Shown: positions 17,239-25,495 of the stretch, one piece after another
How positions within the stretch are numbered: the stretch's first letter is position 1
Layout: the number at the start of each line of letters is the position of its first letter
Source of the DNA: Alkalihalobacillus sp. LMS6
Lineage (GTDB): Bacteria > Bacillota > Bacilli > Bacillales > Bacillaceae_D
Assembly: GCF_024362765.1 (NCBI RefSeq)
Contig: NZ_CP093302.1
Span: 2,603,564-2,667,563 of the forward strand
DNA: 64,000 nucleotides
Direction of reading: 5' to 3'
Position numbers and translations under genes: made by a program
The notes under the pieces: generated by a model
What the model was told of the DNA's origin: nothing
What the model saw: the letters and a program-made list of their open reading frames with translations, nothing else
The model's database searches: none

Positions 17239-18273
17239 TCACTTTGTTTGAAACTGTTGTAAAAACCGCACATCATTCGTATAAAACTGACGAATGTCAT
17301 CAATATCGTATTTAAGCATAGCTAGTCGTTCTACGCCCATTCCAAATGCAAAACCGCTATATTCGTTTGGGTCAAAGCCGCTCATTTCTAATACACGCGG
17401 ATGAACCATCCCAGCACCCAATACTTCAATCCATCCAGACTGCTTACATACACGACATCCTTGCCCTTTGCAAATACCGCATGAAACGTCAATCTCAACA
17501 GACGGTTCTGTAAATGGAAAGAAGCTTGGACGTAGACGAATTTCGCGATCTTGTCCGAAAAATTGTTTGGCGAATAACTCTAACACGCCTTTTAAATCAC
17601 TCATGCGTACATCTTTATCCACATATAATCCTTCAGTTTGCATAAATTGATGGGAGTGAGTGGCATCATCATCATCACGACGGAATACTTTTCCGGGAAC
17701 GATTACTTTGACAGGGCCCTTTCCTTCATGAGCTTCCATTGTTCTCGCTTGTACTGGTGATGTCTGTGTGCGTAACAGCATCTCTTCCGTAATATAGAAA
17801 GAATCTTGCATATCACGAGCAGGGTGTTCTTTTGGTAAATTCAGCGCTTCAAAATTGTAATAATCCGTTTCAATTTCAGGTCCTTCACCAATTGAGAAAC
17901 CCATTCCAAGGAAAATGTCTTCAATCTCCTTCACAACACTGTTAAGCGGATGCACAGTCCCTTGTTTCCCTTCTCTTCCAGGTAACGTGACATCGATGGT
18001 CTCTGACTTCAGCTTTTCTTCCATTGCCGCAGAAGCCATTGTTTCCATCTTCGCATCTATCGCTGTTTTAATGTCGTCTCGGACAACATTTGCTAGCGCA
18101 CCTATAACAGGACGTTCTTCTGCCGATAATTTGCCCATCCCACGTAATACTTCTGTGATCGGTCCTTTTTTTCCTAAGTATGCGACGCGCACTTCTTGTA
18201 GTTCTTTTTCTGATTGCGCGCCTTCAATTTTTGTTAACGCCTCTTGTTTTAAAGCCTCTAATTGATCTCGCAT
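17239..18273 (-). CDS. pheS: Phenylalanyl-tRNA synthetase alpha subunit
   Basis: A 344-aa catalytic subunit charging tRNA-Phe. It has an N-terminal coiled coil (about 1-85), class II motif 2 ([17 protein letters not shown], about 199-215) and the motif 3 region ([18 protein letters not shown], about 305-322). The ATG at 18273 follows AAAGGAGG by 7 nt; a TTG eight codons upstream is within the leader. Regulated by an upstream T-box with a Phe specifier. Confidence 0.98.
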   Translation of the reverse strand: MRDQLEALKQEALTKIEGAQSEKELQEVRVAYLGKKGPITEVLRGMGKLSAEERPVIGALANVVRDDIKTAIDAKMETMASAAMEEKLKSETIDVTLPGREGKQGTVHPLNSVVKEIEDIFLGMGFSIGEGPEIETDYYNFEALNLPKEHPARDMQDSFYITEEMLLRTQTSPVQARTMEAHEGKGPVKVIVPGKVFRRDDDDATHSHQFMQTEGLYVDKDVRMSDLKGVLELFAKQFFGQDREIRLRPSFFPFTEPSVEIDVSCGICKGQGCRVCKQSGWIEVLGAGMVHPRVLEMSGFDPNEYSGFAFGMGVERLAMLKYDIDDIRQFYTNDVRFLQQFQTK

Positions 18274-18301
18274 CGTATAGCCTCCTTTATAGTTCAAGAC
18301 A

Positions 18302-18549
18302 CAAAAAAAGAGCCTCCATCCCCATGGAAAGGGACGAAAGCTCGTGGTACCACCCTTAGTTTACATACGTAAAACGTTGACTTCATTCTTATAACGGCTC
18401 AACACCGGATTCATCCTTTAAAGACGACAGCTCAAGAGTGAATTCAGCTCATCCGTTCCTTGATGTTGCTCCCAGTCATGGCAACATCTCCCTGTAAGGT
18501 GGTCTTAAACGTACTACTCTCCATCATTGCTTTTCATTGTATTTAATTG
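18302..18549 (-). promoter_or_regulatory. T-box riboswitch leader of pheST (Phe, UUC specifier)
   Basis: The minus-strand leader carries the T-box core GGGTGGTACCACGAG (complement at 18341-18355), which pairs with uncharged tRNA acceptor ends in known T-boxes. A stem I region contains GAATTCAC, whose TTC codon (18440-18442) is followed by the usual A. A terminator hairpin with a GAGC...GCTC stem and TTTTTTT tail lies at about 18302-18343. It should raise pheST transcription when tRNA-Phe is uncharged. Confidence 0.93.
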
Positions 18550-18555
18550 TCCTCT

Positions 18556-18584
18556 ATTATAATCAACTTACACGTCACTTGCAA
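18556..18584 (-). promoter_or_regulatory. Promoter of the pheST T-box leader
   Basis: TTGCAA (18579-18584), 17-bp spacer, TATAAT (18556-18561) on the minus strand. It partly lies within the 3' end of the upstream methyltransferase-pheS intergenic space. Confidence 0.82.
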
Positions 18585-18586
18585 GG

Positions 18587-19330
18587 TTACCTTTGTAAAG
18601 AAAACAATAAGATCCCAGTTGCAATGCCAACGTTTAGCGATTCTGCCCGTTCATGTATCGGGATATACACATTCTCTGTGGTTTTTTCAAGCAAAGAAGG
18701 TTGAACCCCTTCACCTTCATTTCCAACAAGCAAAGCAAACGATTCGTACGTGACATTTTTATTTAATGGCTTAGCATTTGTCAGAGCTGTCCCAATAACT
18801 GGTGTATTCACGTCTTTACAAGCATCTACCCACTGGTGTAAATCGCCACGATAAACAGGCAGATGAAACAGCGCTCCTTGAGTAGAACGAATGACCTTGT
18901 CATTATATAAATCAACGGTACCATGTCCACATACAACCGCTGTTACATTCATCGCCAAAGCCGTTCTAACGATAGTACCAACATTCCCAGGATCTTGAAG
19001 ACGATCTAGAAATACATACGTTCCTGTTAAAGAATAAGGCTCTTTCCATTTCTTTTTTCTGCAAACCGCCATTACGCCTTGTGCAGTTTCTGTTTGCGAT
19101 AATTCCTTCATCACCCCAGGAGTGACATAGAATACATCGCCAGCAAAAGACGTACGCCATTCCTCTCGAGTCGTGATAATCGCATCCAAGTCAAAAGTTG
19201 CCGCGATCGCCTCTTCTACAAGATGCTCTCCTTCAATTAAAAATAATCCGCTTTGTTCTCGTCCCTTTTTTGTATGAAGCTTCTTCCAAGCTTTTACTCG
19301 TTCATTTTTTGTTGATTCAATCGTTTTCAA
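18587..19330 (-). CDS. ysgA: TrmH/SpoU family RNA 2'-O-methyltransferase (YsgA type)
   Basis: A 247-aa SPOUT methyltransferase. An N-terminal substrate-binding domain (ESTKNERVKAWKKLHTKKGR) precedes the trefoil-knot catalytic domain with motif 1 LQDPGNVGTIVRTALA (about 110-126), motif 2 LVGNEGEGV (about 200-208) and motif 3 IPIHERAESLNVGIATGI (about 220-238). The RNA target is not deducible; rRNA is usual for this subgroup. The start is a TTG at 19330 with GTGAGGG upstream; a nearby ATG is out of frame. Adjacent to pheS as in B. subtilis. Confidence 0.92.
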   Translation of the reverse strand: MKTIESTKNERVKAWKKLHTKKGREQSGLFLIEGEHLVEEAIAATFDLDAIITTREEWRTSFAGDVFYVTPGVMKELSQTETAQGVMAVCRKKKWKEPYSLTGTYVFLDRLQDPGNVGTIVRTALAMNVTAVVCGHGTVDLYNDKVIRSTQGALFHLPVYRGDLHQWVDACKDVNTPVIGTALTNAKPLNKNVTYESFALLVGNEGEGVQPSLLEKTTENVYIPIHERAESLNVGIATGILLFSLQR

Positions 19331-19385
19331 GCATTTGCCCTCACTTTATCCAATCACTTCTAACTAAAGAATAGCTGGTTTTGTA

Positions 19386-19415
19386 CATAATTACTAGCCC
19401 ATTTAAGCCATACTA
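19386..19415 (+). promoter_or_regulatory. Putative sigma-G promoter of sspI
   Basis: CATACTA (19409-19415) is an exact sigma-G -10 core. At 17 bp upstream lies CATAAT (19386-19391), a weak match to the -35. Forespore expression of sspI is known in B. subtilis. Confidence 0.55.
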
Positions 19416-19447
19416 TCCATGATTCATTTACTTTAGGAGGTTGTCAA

Positions 19448-19654
19448 ATGGGATTTAATTTACGTGGTGCAATTATGTCTAATATCCAAGGTTCAAGTCA
19501 AGAAGATGTTGAAGCAACGATTTTAGACGCCATTCAAAGCGGCGAAGAAAAAATGCTTCCTGGCCTTGGAGTTCTCTTTGAAGTTTATTGGCAACAAGCC
19601 GATGAATCGAGTAAAGATCAGCTCTGTTCTGAAATCAGTAAAGGGTTGAACTAA
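19448..19654 (+). CDS. sspI: Small acid-soluble spore protein SspI
   Basis: A 68-aa minor SASP. It matches SspI over its length: NLRGAIMSNIQG at the start and the strongly conserved DAIQSGEEKMLPGLGVLFEVYW in the middle (split about 26-47). Made in the forespore; this minor SASP is not a DNA-coating alpha/beta type. The ATG follows AGGAGG. It has a sigma-G-like promoter and its own terminator, and is divergent from ysgA. Confidence 0.96.
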   Translation: MGFNLRGAIMSNIQGSSQEDVEATILDAIQSGEEKMLPGLGVLFEVYWQQADESSKDQLCSEISKGLN

Positions 19655-19681
19655 AAAAGCGAGCGATTCCGCTCGCTTTTT
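19653..19681 (+). terminator. Terminator after sspI
   Basis: AAAAAGCGAGC pairs with GCTCGCTTTTT (about 19654-19664 and 19671-19681), loop GATTCC. Symmetric tracts make it potentially bidirectional. Confidence 0.88.
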
Positions 19682-19758
19682 CTATTGCTTTTGCTGCGAC
19701 TATTCAATGTGACAAACGCATAAGATGGAAGCATGTCTGTCTTCGAAAGGAAGATCCT

Positions 19759-19941
19759 ATGCTTTATCGGTGGTTTTTTTCACTTGTTGCGCTTGTATTA
19801 CTCGCTTATAGTGTATGGTTTATGTTTCAACATCCAATGGATACATACGGCTTTCGTGGATTTCGTTTTTTTCTGTTCATGCTACATGTCAGTATTTTTC
19901 TATATGGGATTGACTTAATTCGCAATCGATCGTACCAATAA
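19759..19941 (+). CDS. Small two-helix membrane protein, unknown
   Basis: A 60-aa frame with two hydrophobic stretches (about residues 5-22 and 35-52) and a basic C-terminus (IRNRSYQ). GGAAG precedes the ATG at a usable distance. A partly overlapping frame starting at 19733 lacks a good binding site. I do not recognise a family. It is convergent with the 94-aa membrane protein gene, and the stops are only 7 bp apart. Confidence 0.55.
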   Translation: MLYRWFFSLVALVLLAYSVWFMFQHPMDTYGFRGFRFFLFMLHVSIFLYGIDLIRNRSYQ

Positions 19942-19948
19942 TGATTGA

Positions 19949-20233
19949 TTAATTCATGTAAACAACGTTCATTAAAATCATTAACACAATGACACTTATG
20001 CCAATTAATACCCATGGGGCTAATTTCCACTTCCCTGTTTCCCCTTTACCAATTGAAGCCAAACTAAATCCTACCCCTGCAAAAAGAACGAGTAAAGCAA
20101 TCGAGCCTAGTGCATTTGTTACCCATGCAGGAAGCGTTGTCGCAAACCCTGTAACTAGAAAAACCGTAAACACACTTAACATAATCGCAGAAATGAATGT
20201 TAAAACAAATGACCATTTACCAAACACATTCAT
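19949..20233 (-). CDS. Three-helix membrane protein, unknown
   Basis: A 94-aa protein with hydrophobic segments at about residues 8-30, 39-60 and 72-91, and a short polar loop GKGETGKWKLAP between the second and third. GGGAG lies upstream of the ATG. It is 15 bp downstream of the M42 peptidase gene and probably cotranscribed with it. The family is not recognised, and no function can be inferred beyond the membrane location. Confidence 0.65.
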   Translation of the reverse strand: MNVFGKWSFVLTFISAIMLSVFTVFLVTGFATTLPAWVTNALGSIALLVLFAGVGFSLASIGKGETGKWKLAPWVLIGISVIVLMILMNVVYMN

Positions 20234-20248
20234 GATAGAACTCCCTTT

Positions 20249-21316
20249 TTAGCCAAACGTTAACTGTTTTACCGTGTCTGCGTCTAATTTTTTAATGACT
20301 TCAACGAGTAATTTCACCGTATTTTCATAATCGTCTCGATGAAGAATACCTGCATGCGTATGAATGTAACGCGTTGCTACGGTAATGGATAATGCAGGTA
20401 CACCGTTTGCCGTCAAATGAATAGAGCCAGAATCCGTTCCGCCACCAGCTAGTGAATCGTACTGATACGGGATATTGTTTTCGTCTGCGGTATTGACCAC
20501 GAGATCACGAAGCTCTTTATGAGGGATCATAGATGCATCAAACAGAATAATTTGCGGACCTTTACCAAGCGTCCCTTCTCCTTTTGTACCTGGTGTATCA
20601 GCGCCAATTCCAACATCTACGCCGAAGCCGATATCTGGTTGTATGGCATGGGCACTTGTCTTTGCTCCCCTTAATCCAACCTCTTCTTGAACCGTACCAA
20701 CTCCATAAACAATATTTGGATGTTGTTCATCTTGTAGTTGTCTCAGCACATCAATAGCGATGGCACAGCCAATTCGGTTATCCCATGCTTTAGCCATCAG
20801 CATCTTTTCATTATTCATAACAGTAAACTCACAAACAGGAACAATCGCATCACCTGGTGTTACGCCGAATTCCGCTGCTTCTTCTTTTGAACTTGCCCCT
20901 ACATCAATAAACATATCTTTAATCTCAACAGGTTTTTTTCTCGCTTCTGGCGTTAAAACATGCGGTGGTTTTGACCCAATAACCCCTGTTACATTTCCTT
21001 TTTTCGTCATAATGGTTACTCGTTGCGCAAGCATCACTTGCCCCCACCAACCACCAATTGTTTGAAAACGTATAAACCCTTTATCATCAATCGACGTTAC
21101 CATAAAGCCAATTTCATCTAAATGACCGGCAATCATAATTTTAGGGCCATTCTCATTTCCTACTTTCTTCGCAATTAAGCTTCCAAGATGATCGGTTTCA
21201 ATTGTGTCTGCGTAAGGCGTTATGTATGATGTCATCACATCTCTTGCTTCTTTTTCAAAACCAGAAATTCCATTCGCATCCGTTAAAGCTTTTAACATCT
21301 GTAACGTTTGATCCAC
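20249..21316 (-). CDS. ysdC: M42 family metallo-aminopeptidase
   Basis: A 355-aa M42 peptidase, close to B. subtilis YsdC. Metal and catalytic motifs are [12 protein letters not shown] (about 65-76), [11 protein letters not shown] (about 178-188), [14 protein letters not shown] with the glutamate pair (about 206-219), [11 protein letters not shown], and [15 protein letters not shown] plus [12 protein letters not shown] near the C-terminus. The family forms large cytoplasmic oligomers trimming peptide N-termini. The start is GTG at 21316 after GAAGGAG; the ATG-started longer frame lacks a binding site. ysdB is divergent, as in B. subtilis. Confidence 0.92.
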   Translation of the reverse strand: MDQTLQMLKALTDANGISGFEKEARDVMTSYITPYADTIETDHLGSLIAKKVGNENGPKIMIAGHLDEIGFMVTSIDDKGFIRFQTIGGWWGQVMLAQRVTIMTKKGNVTGVIGSKPPHVLTPEARKKPVEIKDMFIDVGASSKEEAAEFGVTPGDAIVPVCEFTVMNNEKMLMAKAWDNRIGCAIAIDVLRQLQDEQHPNIVYGVGTVQEEVGLRGAKTSAHAIQPDIGFGVDVGIGADTPGTKGEGTLGKGPQIILFDASMIPHKELRDLVVNTADENNIPYQYDSLAGGGTDSGSIHLTANGVPALSITVATRYIHTHAGILHRDDYENTVKLLVEVIKKLDADTVKQLTFG

Positions 21317-21419
21317 TTTTAGCACTCCTTCAATTATCATTATATGTAGTATAGCGAAATTTCTTTTTTTCAACAAACGTTTAGTAGACAAGTTCAGCGG
21401 GAAACTTTATAACTAATAA

Positions 21420-21446
21420 TGAAACCTAACGATCTCTTTACACGTA
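21420..21446 (+). promoter_or_regulatory. SigW-type ECF promoter of ysdB
   Basis: TGAAAC (21420-21425) and CGTA (21443-21446), 17 bp apart, fit the SigW consensus TGAAAC-N16/17-CGTA. ysdB is a known SigW regulon member in B. subtilis. Confidence 0.78.
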
Positions 21447-21485
21447 TGGATAAAAAGAGGACGATTTTGAGAGGAGCTGCTTGTT

Positions 21486-21884
21486 ATGCTTGTGATTCTG
21501 TTTCAAATCTTAATGATCACAGCTATTATTGTTATTGCTTATAGCCTCATAAAATATACATTGAAACCAGAAAGAAAGCTCTCTAAGGCACAGGAGAAGC
21601 GCGAATTTTATTTTCTCGATGATGAAGATAACGTCAGAAAAAATTTCTTTATTACGTATAAAGGACTTATGTTTGAAGGGGAAAAATACCTTGAGGCTAC
21701 TTCTGATTCCTTCGACGTCACCCGCATTCAAATGCATACGGATGCCCATACATTAAAAGGCTTTCGCTATGAAGATTTCCACTTTCTTGAGGAAGAAATT
21801 CGCATTCGCTATCCACAAGCTGTAATTGAATGGAACCAACCTGTAAAAGCGTTTCTAAAAAAATCAAACCCTACCAATACTTGA
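21486..21884 (+). CDS. ysdB: SigW-regulated membrane protein YsdB
   Basis: A 132-aa protein with one N-terminal membrane helix (about residues 3-22) and a charged cytoplasmic part: KYTLKPERKLSKAQEKREFYFLD split about 23-45, then FFITYKGLMFEGEKYL. It matches YsdB, an envelope-stress protein of unknown mechanism. GAGAGGAG precedes the ATG. The SigW-type promoter upstream supports the assignment. Confidence 0.85.
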   Translation: MLVILFQILMITAIIVIAYSLIKYTLKPERKLSKAQEKREFYFLDDEDNVRKNFFITYKGLMFEGEKYLEATSDSFDVTRIQMHTDAHTLKGFRYEDFHFLEEEIRIRYPQAVIEWNQPVKAFLKKSNPTNT

Positions 21885-21892
21885 TTCAGGAA

Positions 21893-21925
21893 AAGAAGCG
21901 ATCGACTCTGAGCCGAACGCTTCTT
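21893..21925. terminator. Terminator between ysdB and the symporter gene
   Basis: AAGAAGCG (21893-21900) pairs with CGCTTCTT (21918-21925). The minus strand has TTTT after the stem and the plus strand only ATTTA, so it acts best for the symporter transcript. Confidence 0.6.
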
Positions 21926-21942
21926 ATTTACTGCGATTTGAT

Positions 21943-23469
21943 TTACTCTGCTTGTTTCAATCCTACGTTTGCTCTAACTTTCACTTCAGCGTACTTCTGC
22001 TCATTCCGTTCTTTTGAAAGGAATGTACCGACAATTCCACCTAAAAAGCCGATTGGTACAGAAATGATTGCCGGATTCGTTAAGTCAATTAACGGTTCAC
22101 CTGTAATAAAAGCCCCACCATCTGCTCGAATCACGTTTGGACTAACAGCGACTAAAAAGAGAGCAGACAGTAATCCCGACAGCATCGCCGTAATTGCTCC
22201 AGCCGTATTAAAGCGCTTCCAATAAATGGTGTACACAATAACAGGTAGATTCGCACTCGCCGCTACGCAAAAGGCTAATGCCACTAAAAACGCCACATTT
22301 AAATTTTGTGCGAAAAGGGCTAGCACAATAGAAAGAATAGCGACAGTTACAGATGCAAGTCTTGCTGCAACAACTTCCTGCTTCGGCGTCGCTTTGCCTT
22401 TTTTAACAATTTGTCCGTAAACATCGTGAGCAAAAGCAGAAGCTCCTGATAAAACGAGTCCTGCAACCACCGCTAAAATTGTCGCAAAAGCTACAGCGGC
22501 TACAAACGACATAAATAGTTCACCACCAAGTTCTTGTGCTAACAACGGAGCCGCCATATTTCCAGCCGGGTTTGCTTCCATAATGGCCTCTGAACCAACA
22601 AATGCAGCAGCACCAAATCCTAAGAAAATGGTTAATAGATAGAAAATCCCTACGATCCAAGTAGCGGTCACAACAGAACTTCTTGCAGTTTTCGCATCTC
22701 GGACTGTAAAGAAACGCATTAAGATATGCGGCAGTCCCGCCGTACCAAGAACTAATGCAAGCATTAGTGAGATGGAATCAATCGGTGCTCTCCCTTGACC
22801 ACCAGGATTCAAAAAACCAGATCCTTCATTGGCACTAACTGTCGAAAACATTTCTAAAATATTGAAATTAAATTGAATCAGCACCATGATTGAAATGAGA
22901 ACCGTTGCAATCATGAGAAGTGTTGCTTTTACAATCTGTACCCAGCTCGTTGCAGTCATGCCACCAAACAATACGTACGTTGTCATCATGACTCCAACTA
23001 ATAACACTGCCCACGTGTAAGGAATATCAAATAATAATTGAATGAGTGCTCCCGCCCCTACTAGCTGTGCAATCATGTAAAAAACAACGATGGTAATTGT
23101 ACTTCCAGCCGCAACACCACGAACCTTTCTAGCATCAAAGCGAGAGTGGATCATATCCGCAAGCGTGTATTTACCTAGATTACGCAATGGCTCAGCGACA
23201 ATGAACATGACAACAAGATACGCTACTAAATAACCGATGCTATAGAAAAACCCATCAAAGCCGAATAGTGCAATGGCCCCTGCTATTCCCAAAAACGAGG
23301 CCGCTGACAAATAATCTCCTGCAATCGCAAGTCCATTTTGCCAACCTGTTAATCCCCCACCAGCTGTATAAAATTCACTTGCTGTTTTTGTGCGTTTTGC
23401 CGCAAAATATGTAATAACTAGGGTAAGCGCAACGATTGCTAAAAATAAAGAGATAACTGCTGCATTCAT
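21943..23469 (-). CDS. SSS-family cation/acetate-type symporter (YwcA/ActP-like)
   Basis: A 508-aa sodium:solute symporter with about 13 membrane helices. Family marks are SEFYTAGGGLTGWQNGLAIAGDYLSAASFLGIAG (split about 31-64), the motif GTAGLPHILMRFFTV (about 241-255), and an N-terminus and length like YwcA/ActP monocarboxylate symporters. The small DUF485 gene immediately upstream is the usual partner of acetate permeases. Substrate (acetate or another short monocarboxylate) is inferred. Start ATG overlaps the partner's stop by 4 nt (ATGA). Expression should be glucose-repressed through the upstream cre. Confidence 0.88.
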   Translation of the reverse strand: MNAAVISLFLAIVALTLVITYFAAKRTKTASEFYTAGGGLTGWQNGLAIAGDYLSAASFLGIAGAIALFGFDGFFYSIGYLVAYLVVMFIVAEPLRNLGKYTLADMIHSRFDARKVRGVAAGSTITIVVFYMIAQLVGAGALIQLLFDIPYTWAVLLVGVMMTTYVLFGGMTATSWVQIVKATLLMIATVLISIMVLIQFNFNILEMFSTVSANEGSGFLNPGGQGRAPIDSISLMLALVLGTAGLPHILMRFFTVRDAKTARSSVVTATWIVGIFYLLTIFLGFGAAAFVGSEAIMEANPAGNMAAPLLAQELGGELFMSFVAAVAFATILAVVAGLVLSGASAFAHDVYGQIVKKGKATPKQEVVAARLASVTVAILSIVLALFAQNLNVAFLVALAFCVAASANLPVIVYTIYWKRFNTAGAITAMLSGLLSALFLVAVSPNVIRADGGAFITGEPLIDLTNPAIISVPIGFLGGIVGTFLSKERNEQKYAEVKVRANVGLKQAE

Positions 23470-23792
23470 AGGCTAACCCTCTCTTTCTCTTCATTTTCTT
23501 CAATGACTTTGTCTGCAAGTTTATCGAATCGAGCCGCTTTTTTCACGTATAAAATACAAAGAGTCCAAGTCATAATAAACTGCGCGACAGCCAGCACCCA
23601 TGCCCACGTAATTTCACCAATGACCTGTCCCGTCAAAAGGTCCGTGTAAACAGCTAATATAGGTAAAGAAAAATAAAAGATCATAAAAAAGATAATTGAA
23701 GGAATTAAGAATGCTTTTTTCTCTTTCATTAACTGTCTAAATGAAGGACTTTTCTCAACTTTCTCATAATAATTCTCCTGTTTTTTTCTCAT
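23466..23792 (-). CDS. DUF485 membrane protein, symporter partner (YwcB-like)
   Basis: A 108-aa protein with two membrane helices (about residues 30-50 and 63-84) and charged ends, typical of the DUF485 proteins that precede ActP-type symporters. KSPSFRQLMKEKKAFLIPS near the N-terminus is the family signature. The ATG at 23792 has GAGGAGGAG upstream; a more distal ATG in frame lies before that site. Its stop overlaps the symporter start, indicating coupled translation. Confidence 0.88.
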   Translation of the reverse strand: MRKKQENYYEKVEKSPSFRQLMKEKKAFLIPSIIFFMIFYFSLPILAVYTDLLTGQVIGEITWAWVLAVAQFIMTWTLCILYVKKAARFDKLADKVIEENEEKERVSL

Positions 23793-23864
23793 AAAACTCC
23801 TCCTCGATTCATTCATCGCTTAGACTAATTTCTTTACCCCCCCTTCACGTATGTGAATATACTC

Positions 23865-23893
23865 ATTTTATGTAAACGCTAACAATAAGTCAA
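23865..23893 (-). promoter_or_regulatory. Promoter of the ywcBA-like operon
   Basis: TTGACT (23888-23893), 17-bp spacer, TAAAAT (23865-23870) on the minus strand. The spacer contains a complete cre box. Confidence 0.85.
23871..23884. promoter_or_regulatory. Catabolite-responsive element (cre) of the symporter operon
   Basis: TGTAAACGCTAACA matches TGWNANCGNTNWCA at every position and fills most of the promoter spacer. CcpA repression of acetate or monocarboxylate uptake when glucose is present is the likely logic. Confidence 0.85.
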
Positions 23894-23922
23894 TTAATAA
23901 TTTTCTAAAAACTAACTTCAAA

Positions 23923-23956
23923 CAAAAGACCCCTTACTTTTGCAGTATCGGGGCCT
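23923..23956 (-). terminator. Terminator of the TVP38 gene
   Basis: AGACCCC (23927-23933) pairs with GGGGCCT (23950-23956) with one G-U pair. It overlaps the last codons and ends in TTTTG TTTG on the minus strand. Confidence 0.55.
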
Positions 23957-24518
23957 CTATATCATCAGTATGAATCGGGTCATCGTGTTTTTTTGGACGT
24001 AAGATGAACATAAATAAAAGTAAAAATAAAGCAAAAGCCACTACTCCCGGAAGTGGAAGTTGATGAATTAACCCTCCAAACGCTGTATACACAACTGCAG
24101 GTGAGATATTTATGATTGCCGACGTTTTTACATAATCACGATAATTTTTGGATTCTTCCATAACATAGAATGATAGTGCATGAAAATGGACAAATGGCAT
24201 AATTCGTAGTAGTAGTAGTTGCCAAATATTCACGTTCCCTTTTGAACCAAAAAGCTTTTCTTTAATCCCTTTTAATTTTTCATAGATGCTTGGAAACCGC
24301 TCGATCAGCCAATAAAAGGTCAGACTCACGCCCATTAACCCAGCATATGAAAAAATCATCCCGTAAAACATGCCAAATACATAGCCCCCGGCTAATGTAA
24401 CGAGTAAAACAGGTAGAAAAAGGATTGGACGTATAATGTGAAGGATGATAAACAACATTGGTGCGTACCATCCAGCAGCTTCAATATAGGCGAGAGTATC
24501 ATTTAGCAAGCCTTCCAT
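23934..24518 (-). CDS. TVP38/TMEM64 (VTT-domain) membrane protein
   Basis: A 194-aa, roughly five-helix protein of the TVP38/TMEM64 family, related to DedA and, by family knowledge, candidate lipid scramblases or transporters. Visible are ILFLPVLLVTLAGGYVFGMFYG (split about 32-53), the VTT-type segment SYAGLMGVSLTFYWLIERF and RIMPFVHFHALSFY (about 105-118). B. subtilis YtxB belongs to the same family but lies next to ytxC; here the family member is beside ysdA instead, so orthology with YtxB is uncertain. AAGGAGG precedes the ATG. Confidence 0.82.
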   Translation of the reverse strand: MEGLLNDTLAYIEAAGWYAPMLFIILHIIRPILFLPVLLVTLAGGYVFGMFYGMIFSYAGLMGVSLTFYWLIERFPSIYEKLKGIKEKLFGSKGNVNIWQLLLLRIMPFVHFHALSFYVMEESKNYRDYVKTSAIINISPAVVYTAFGGLIHQLPLPGVVAFALFLLLFMFILRPKKHDDPIHTDDIEAPILQK

Positions 24519-24547
24519 AGTTACGCCTCCTTCTTTTCATGTATATG

Positions 24548-24805
24548 CTACAATAACGAGTAAATGAACAACCCTATCCCTATTTGAATGAGGATGATTG
24601 CTGGTATCCCATATTTAAATCCAGATTTTCTTGTTTTGTGTCGAAACACATACATGCCTGCTAAAAGACCTACACTTCCGCCTATGAGTGCTAATAAAAA
24701 CAGACTTTTTTCTGGTACCCGACTTTTTCGGTTCCGTGCGTTGTGCTTATCCATACCCATTAACAGCATTGTAAAAACCGAAAGCAGCGATAGATAAATA
24801 ATCAT
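24548..24805 (-). CDS. ysdA: DUF1294 membrane protein YsdA
   Basis: An 85-aa protein of the DUF1294 family. MGMDKHNARNRKSRVPEKSLFLLALIGGSVGLLAGMYVFRHKTRKSGFKYGIP (split about 17-68) contains all family signatures: the DK.A....RIPE motif, the GG..G......R.K..K..F motif and three helices. Function unknown. Its location next to rplT matches B. subtilis ysdA. GGGGAAG precedes the ATG. Confidence 0.9.
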   Translation of the reverse strand: MIIYLSLLSVFTMLLMGMDKHNARNRKSRVPEKSLFLLALIGGSVGLLAGMYVFRHKTRKSGFKYGIPAIILIQIGIGLFIYSLL

Positions 24806-24830
24806 TCTATAACTTCCCCTATATACTTTA

Positions 24831-24860
24831 AAAAAGTACAGCCACGGGGCTGTACTTTTT
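24831..24860. terminator. Terminator after infC-rpmI-rplT
   Basis: A perfect 13-bp stem, AAAAAGTACAGCC (24831-24843) with GGCTGTACTTTTT (24848-24860), loop ACGG. The A/T tracts are symmetric; it mainly ends the rplT transcript. Confidence 0.92.
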
Positions 24861-24861
24861 A

Positions 24862-25221
24862 TTAATTATTTAAGCTAGCTTTTGCTTGATCTGCTAATTG
24901 AGCGAATGCTTTTTCATCATTTACTGCTAGCTCAGCAAGCATTTTACGGTTTACATTAATTTCAGCAAGCTTTAGTCCGTGCATAAGACGGCTGTAAGAA
25001 AGACCATTCATACGCGCCGCAGCGTTAATACGTGTGATCCAAAGTTTACGGAAGTCACGCTTTTTCTGACGACGGTCACGGTATGCATACTGAAGTGATT
25101 TCATTACTTGTCCTTGTGCGGACTTAAATAACGTATGTTTAGAACCGTAATATCCTTTAGCTAGTTTTAAAACCTTTTTACGACGACGACGAGCGACATA
25201 TCCACCTTTTACTCTTGGCAT
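24862..25221 (-). CDS. rplT: 50S ribosomal protein L20
   Basis: A 119-aa protein matching L20 over its full length: [26 protein letters not shown] at the N-terminus (split), [16 protein letters not shown] and [12 protein letters not shown]. It binds 23S rRNA early in assembly and, in B. subtilis, represses its own operon through the infC leader. Last gene of infC-rpmI-rplT. Confidence 0.99.
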   Translation of the reverse strand: MPRVKGGYVARRRRKKVLKLAKGYYGSKHTLFKSAQGQVMKSLQYAYRDRRQKKRDFRKLWITRINAAARMNGLSYSRLMHGLKLAEINVNRKMLAELAVNDEKAFAQLADQAKASLNN

Positions 25222-25253
25222 CGCAAATCCCTCCTTCTATCTGAACGAACAGT

Positions 25254-25457
25254 TTATTTTTTCTTGTATGTTAGCATTTGACGAATACGTTTGAAGTCTC
25301 CAGAGTGAACGATCGCAGACTTACGTAGCTTACGCTTTTGCTTTTGAGACTTGTTACGGAACATATGGCTAGTAAACGCGTGTGAACGCTTTAGCTTGCC
25401 AGTTCCTGTTTTCTTGAAACGCTTTGCAGCGCCACGGTGAGTTTTCATTTTAGGCAT
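25254..25457 (-). CDS. rpmI: 50S ribosomal protein L35
   Basis: A 67-aa L35 with the invariant start [24 protein letters not shown] (split) and a highly basic composition. GGAGGA precedes the ATG. Middle gene of infC-rpmI-rplT. Confidence 0.99.
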   Translation of the reverse strand: MPKMKTHRGAAKRFKKTGTGKLKRSHAFTSHMFRNKSQKQKRKLRKSAIVHSGDFKRIRQMLTYKKK

Positions 25458-25495
25458 AATAACGTCCTCCTTTTAACTAATCCTAAAAACTATAA

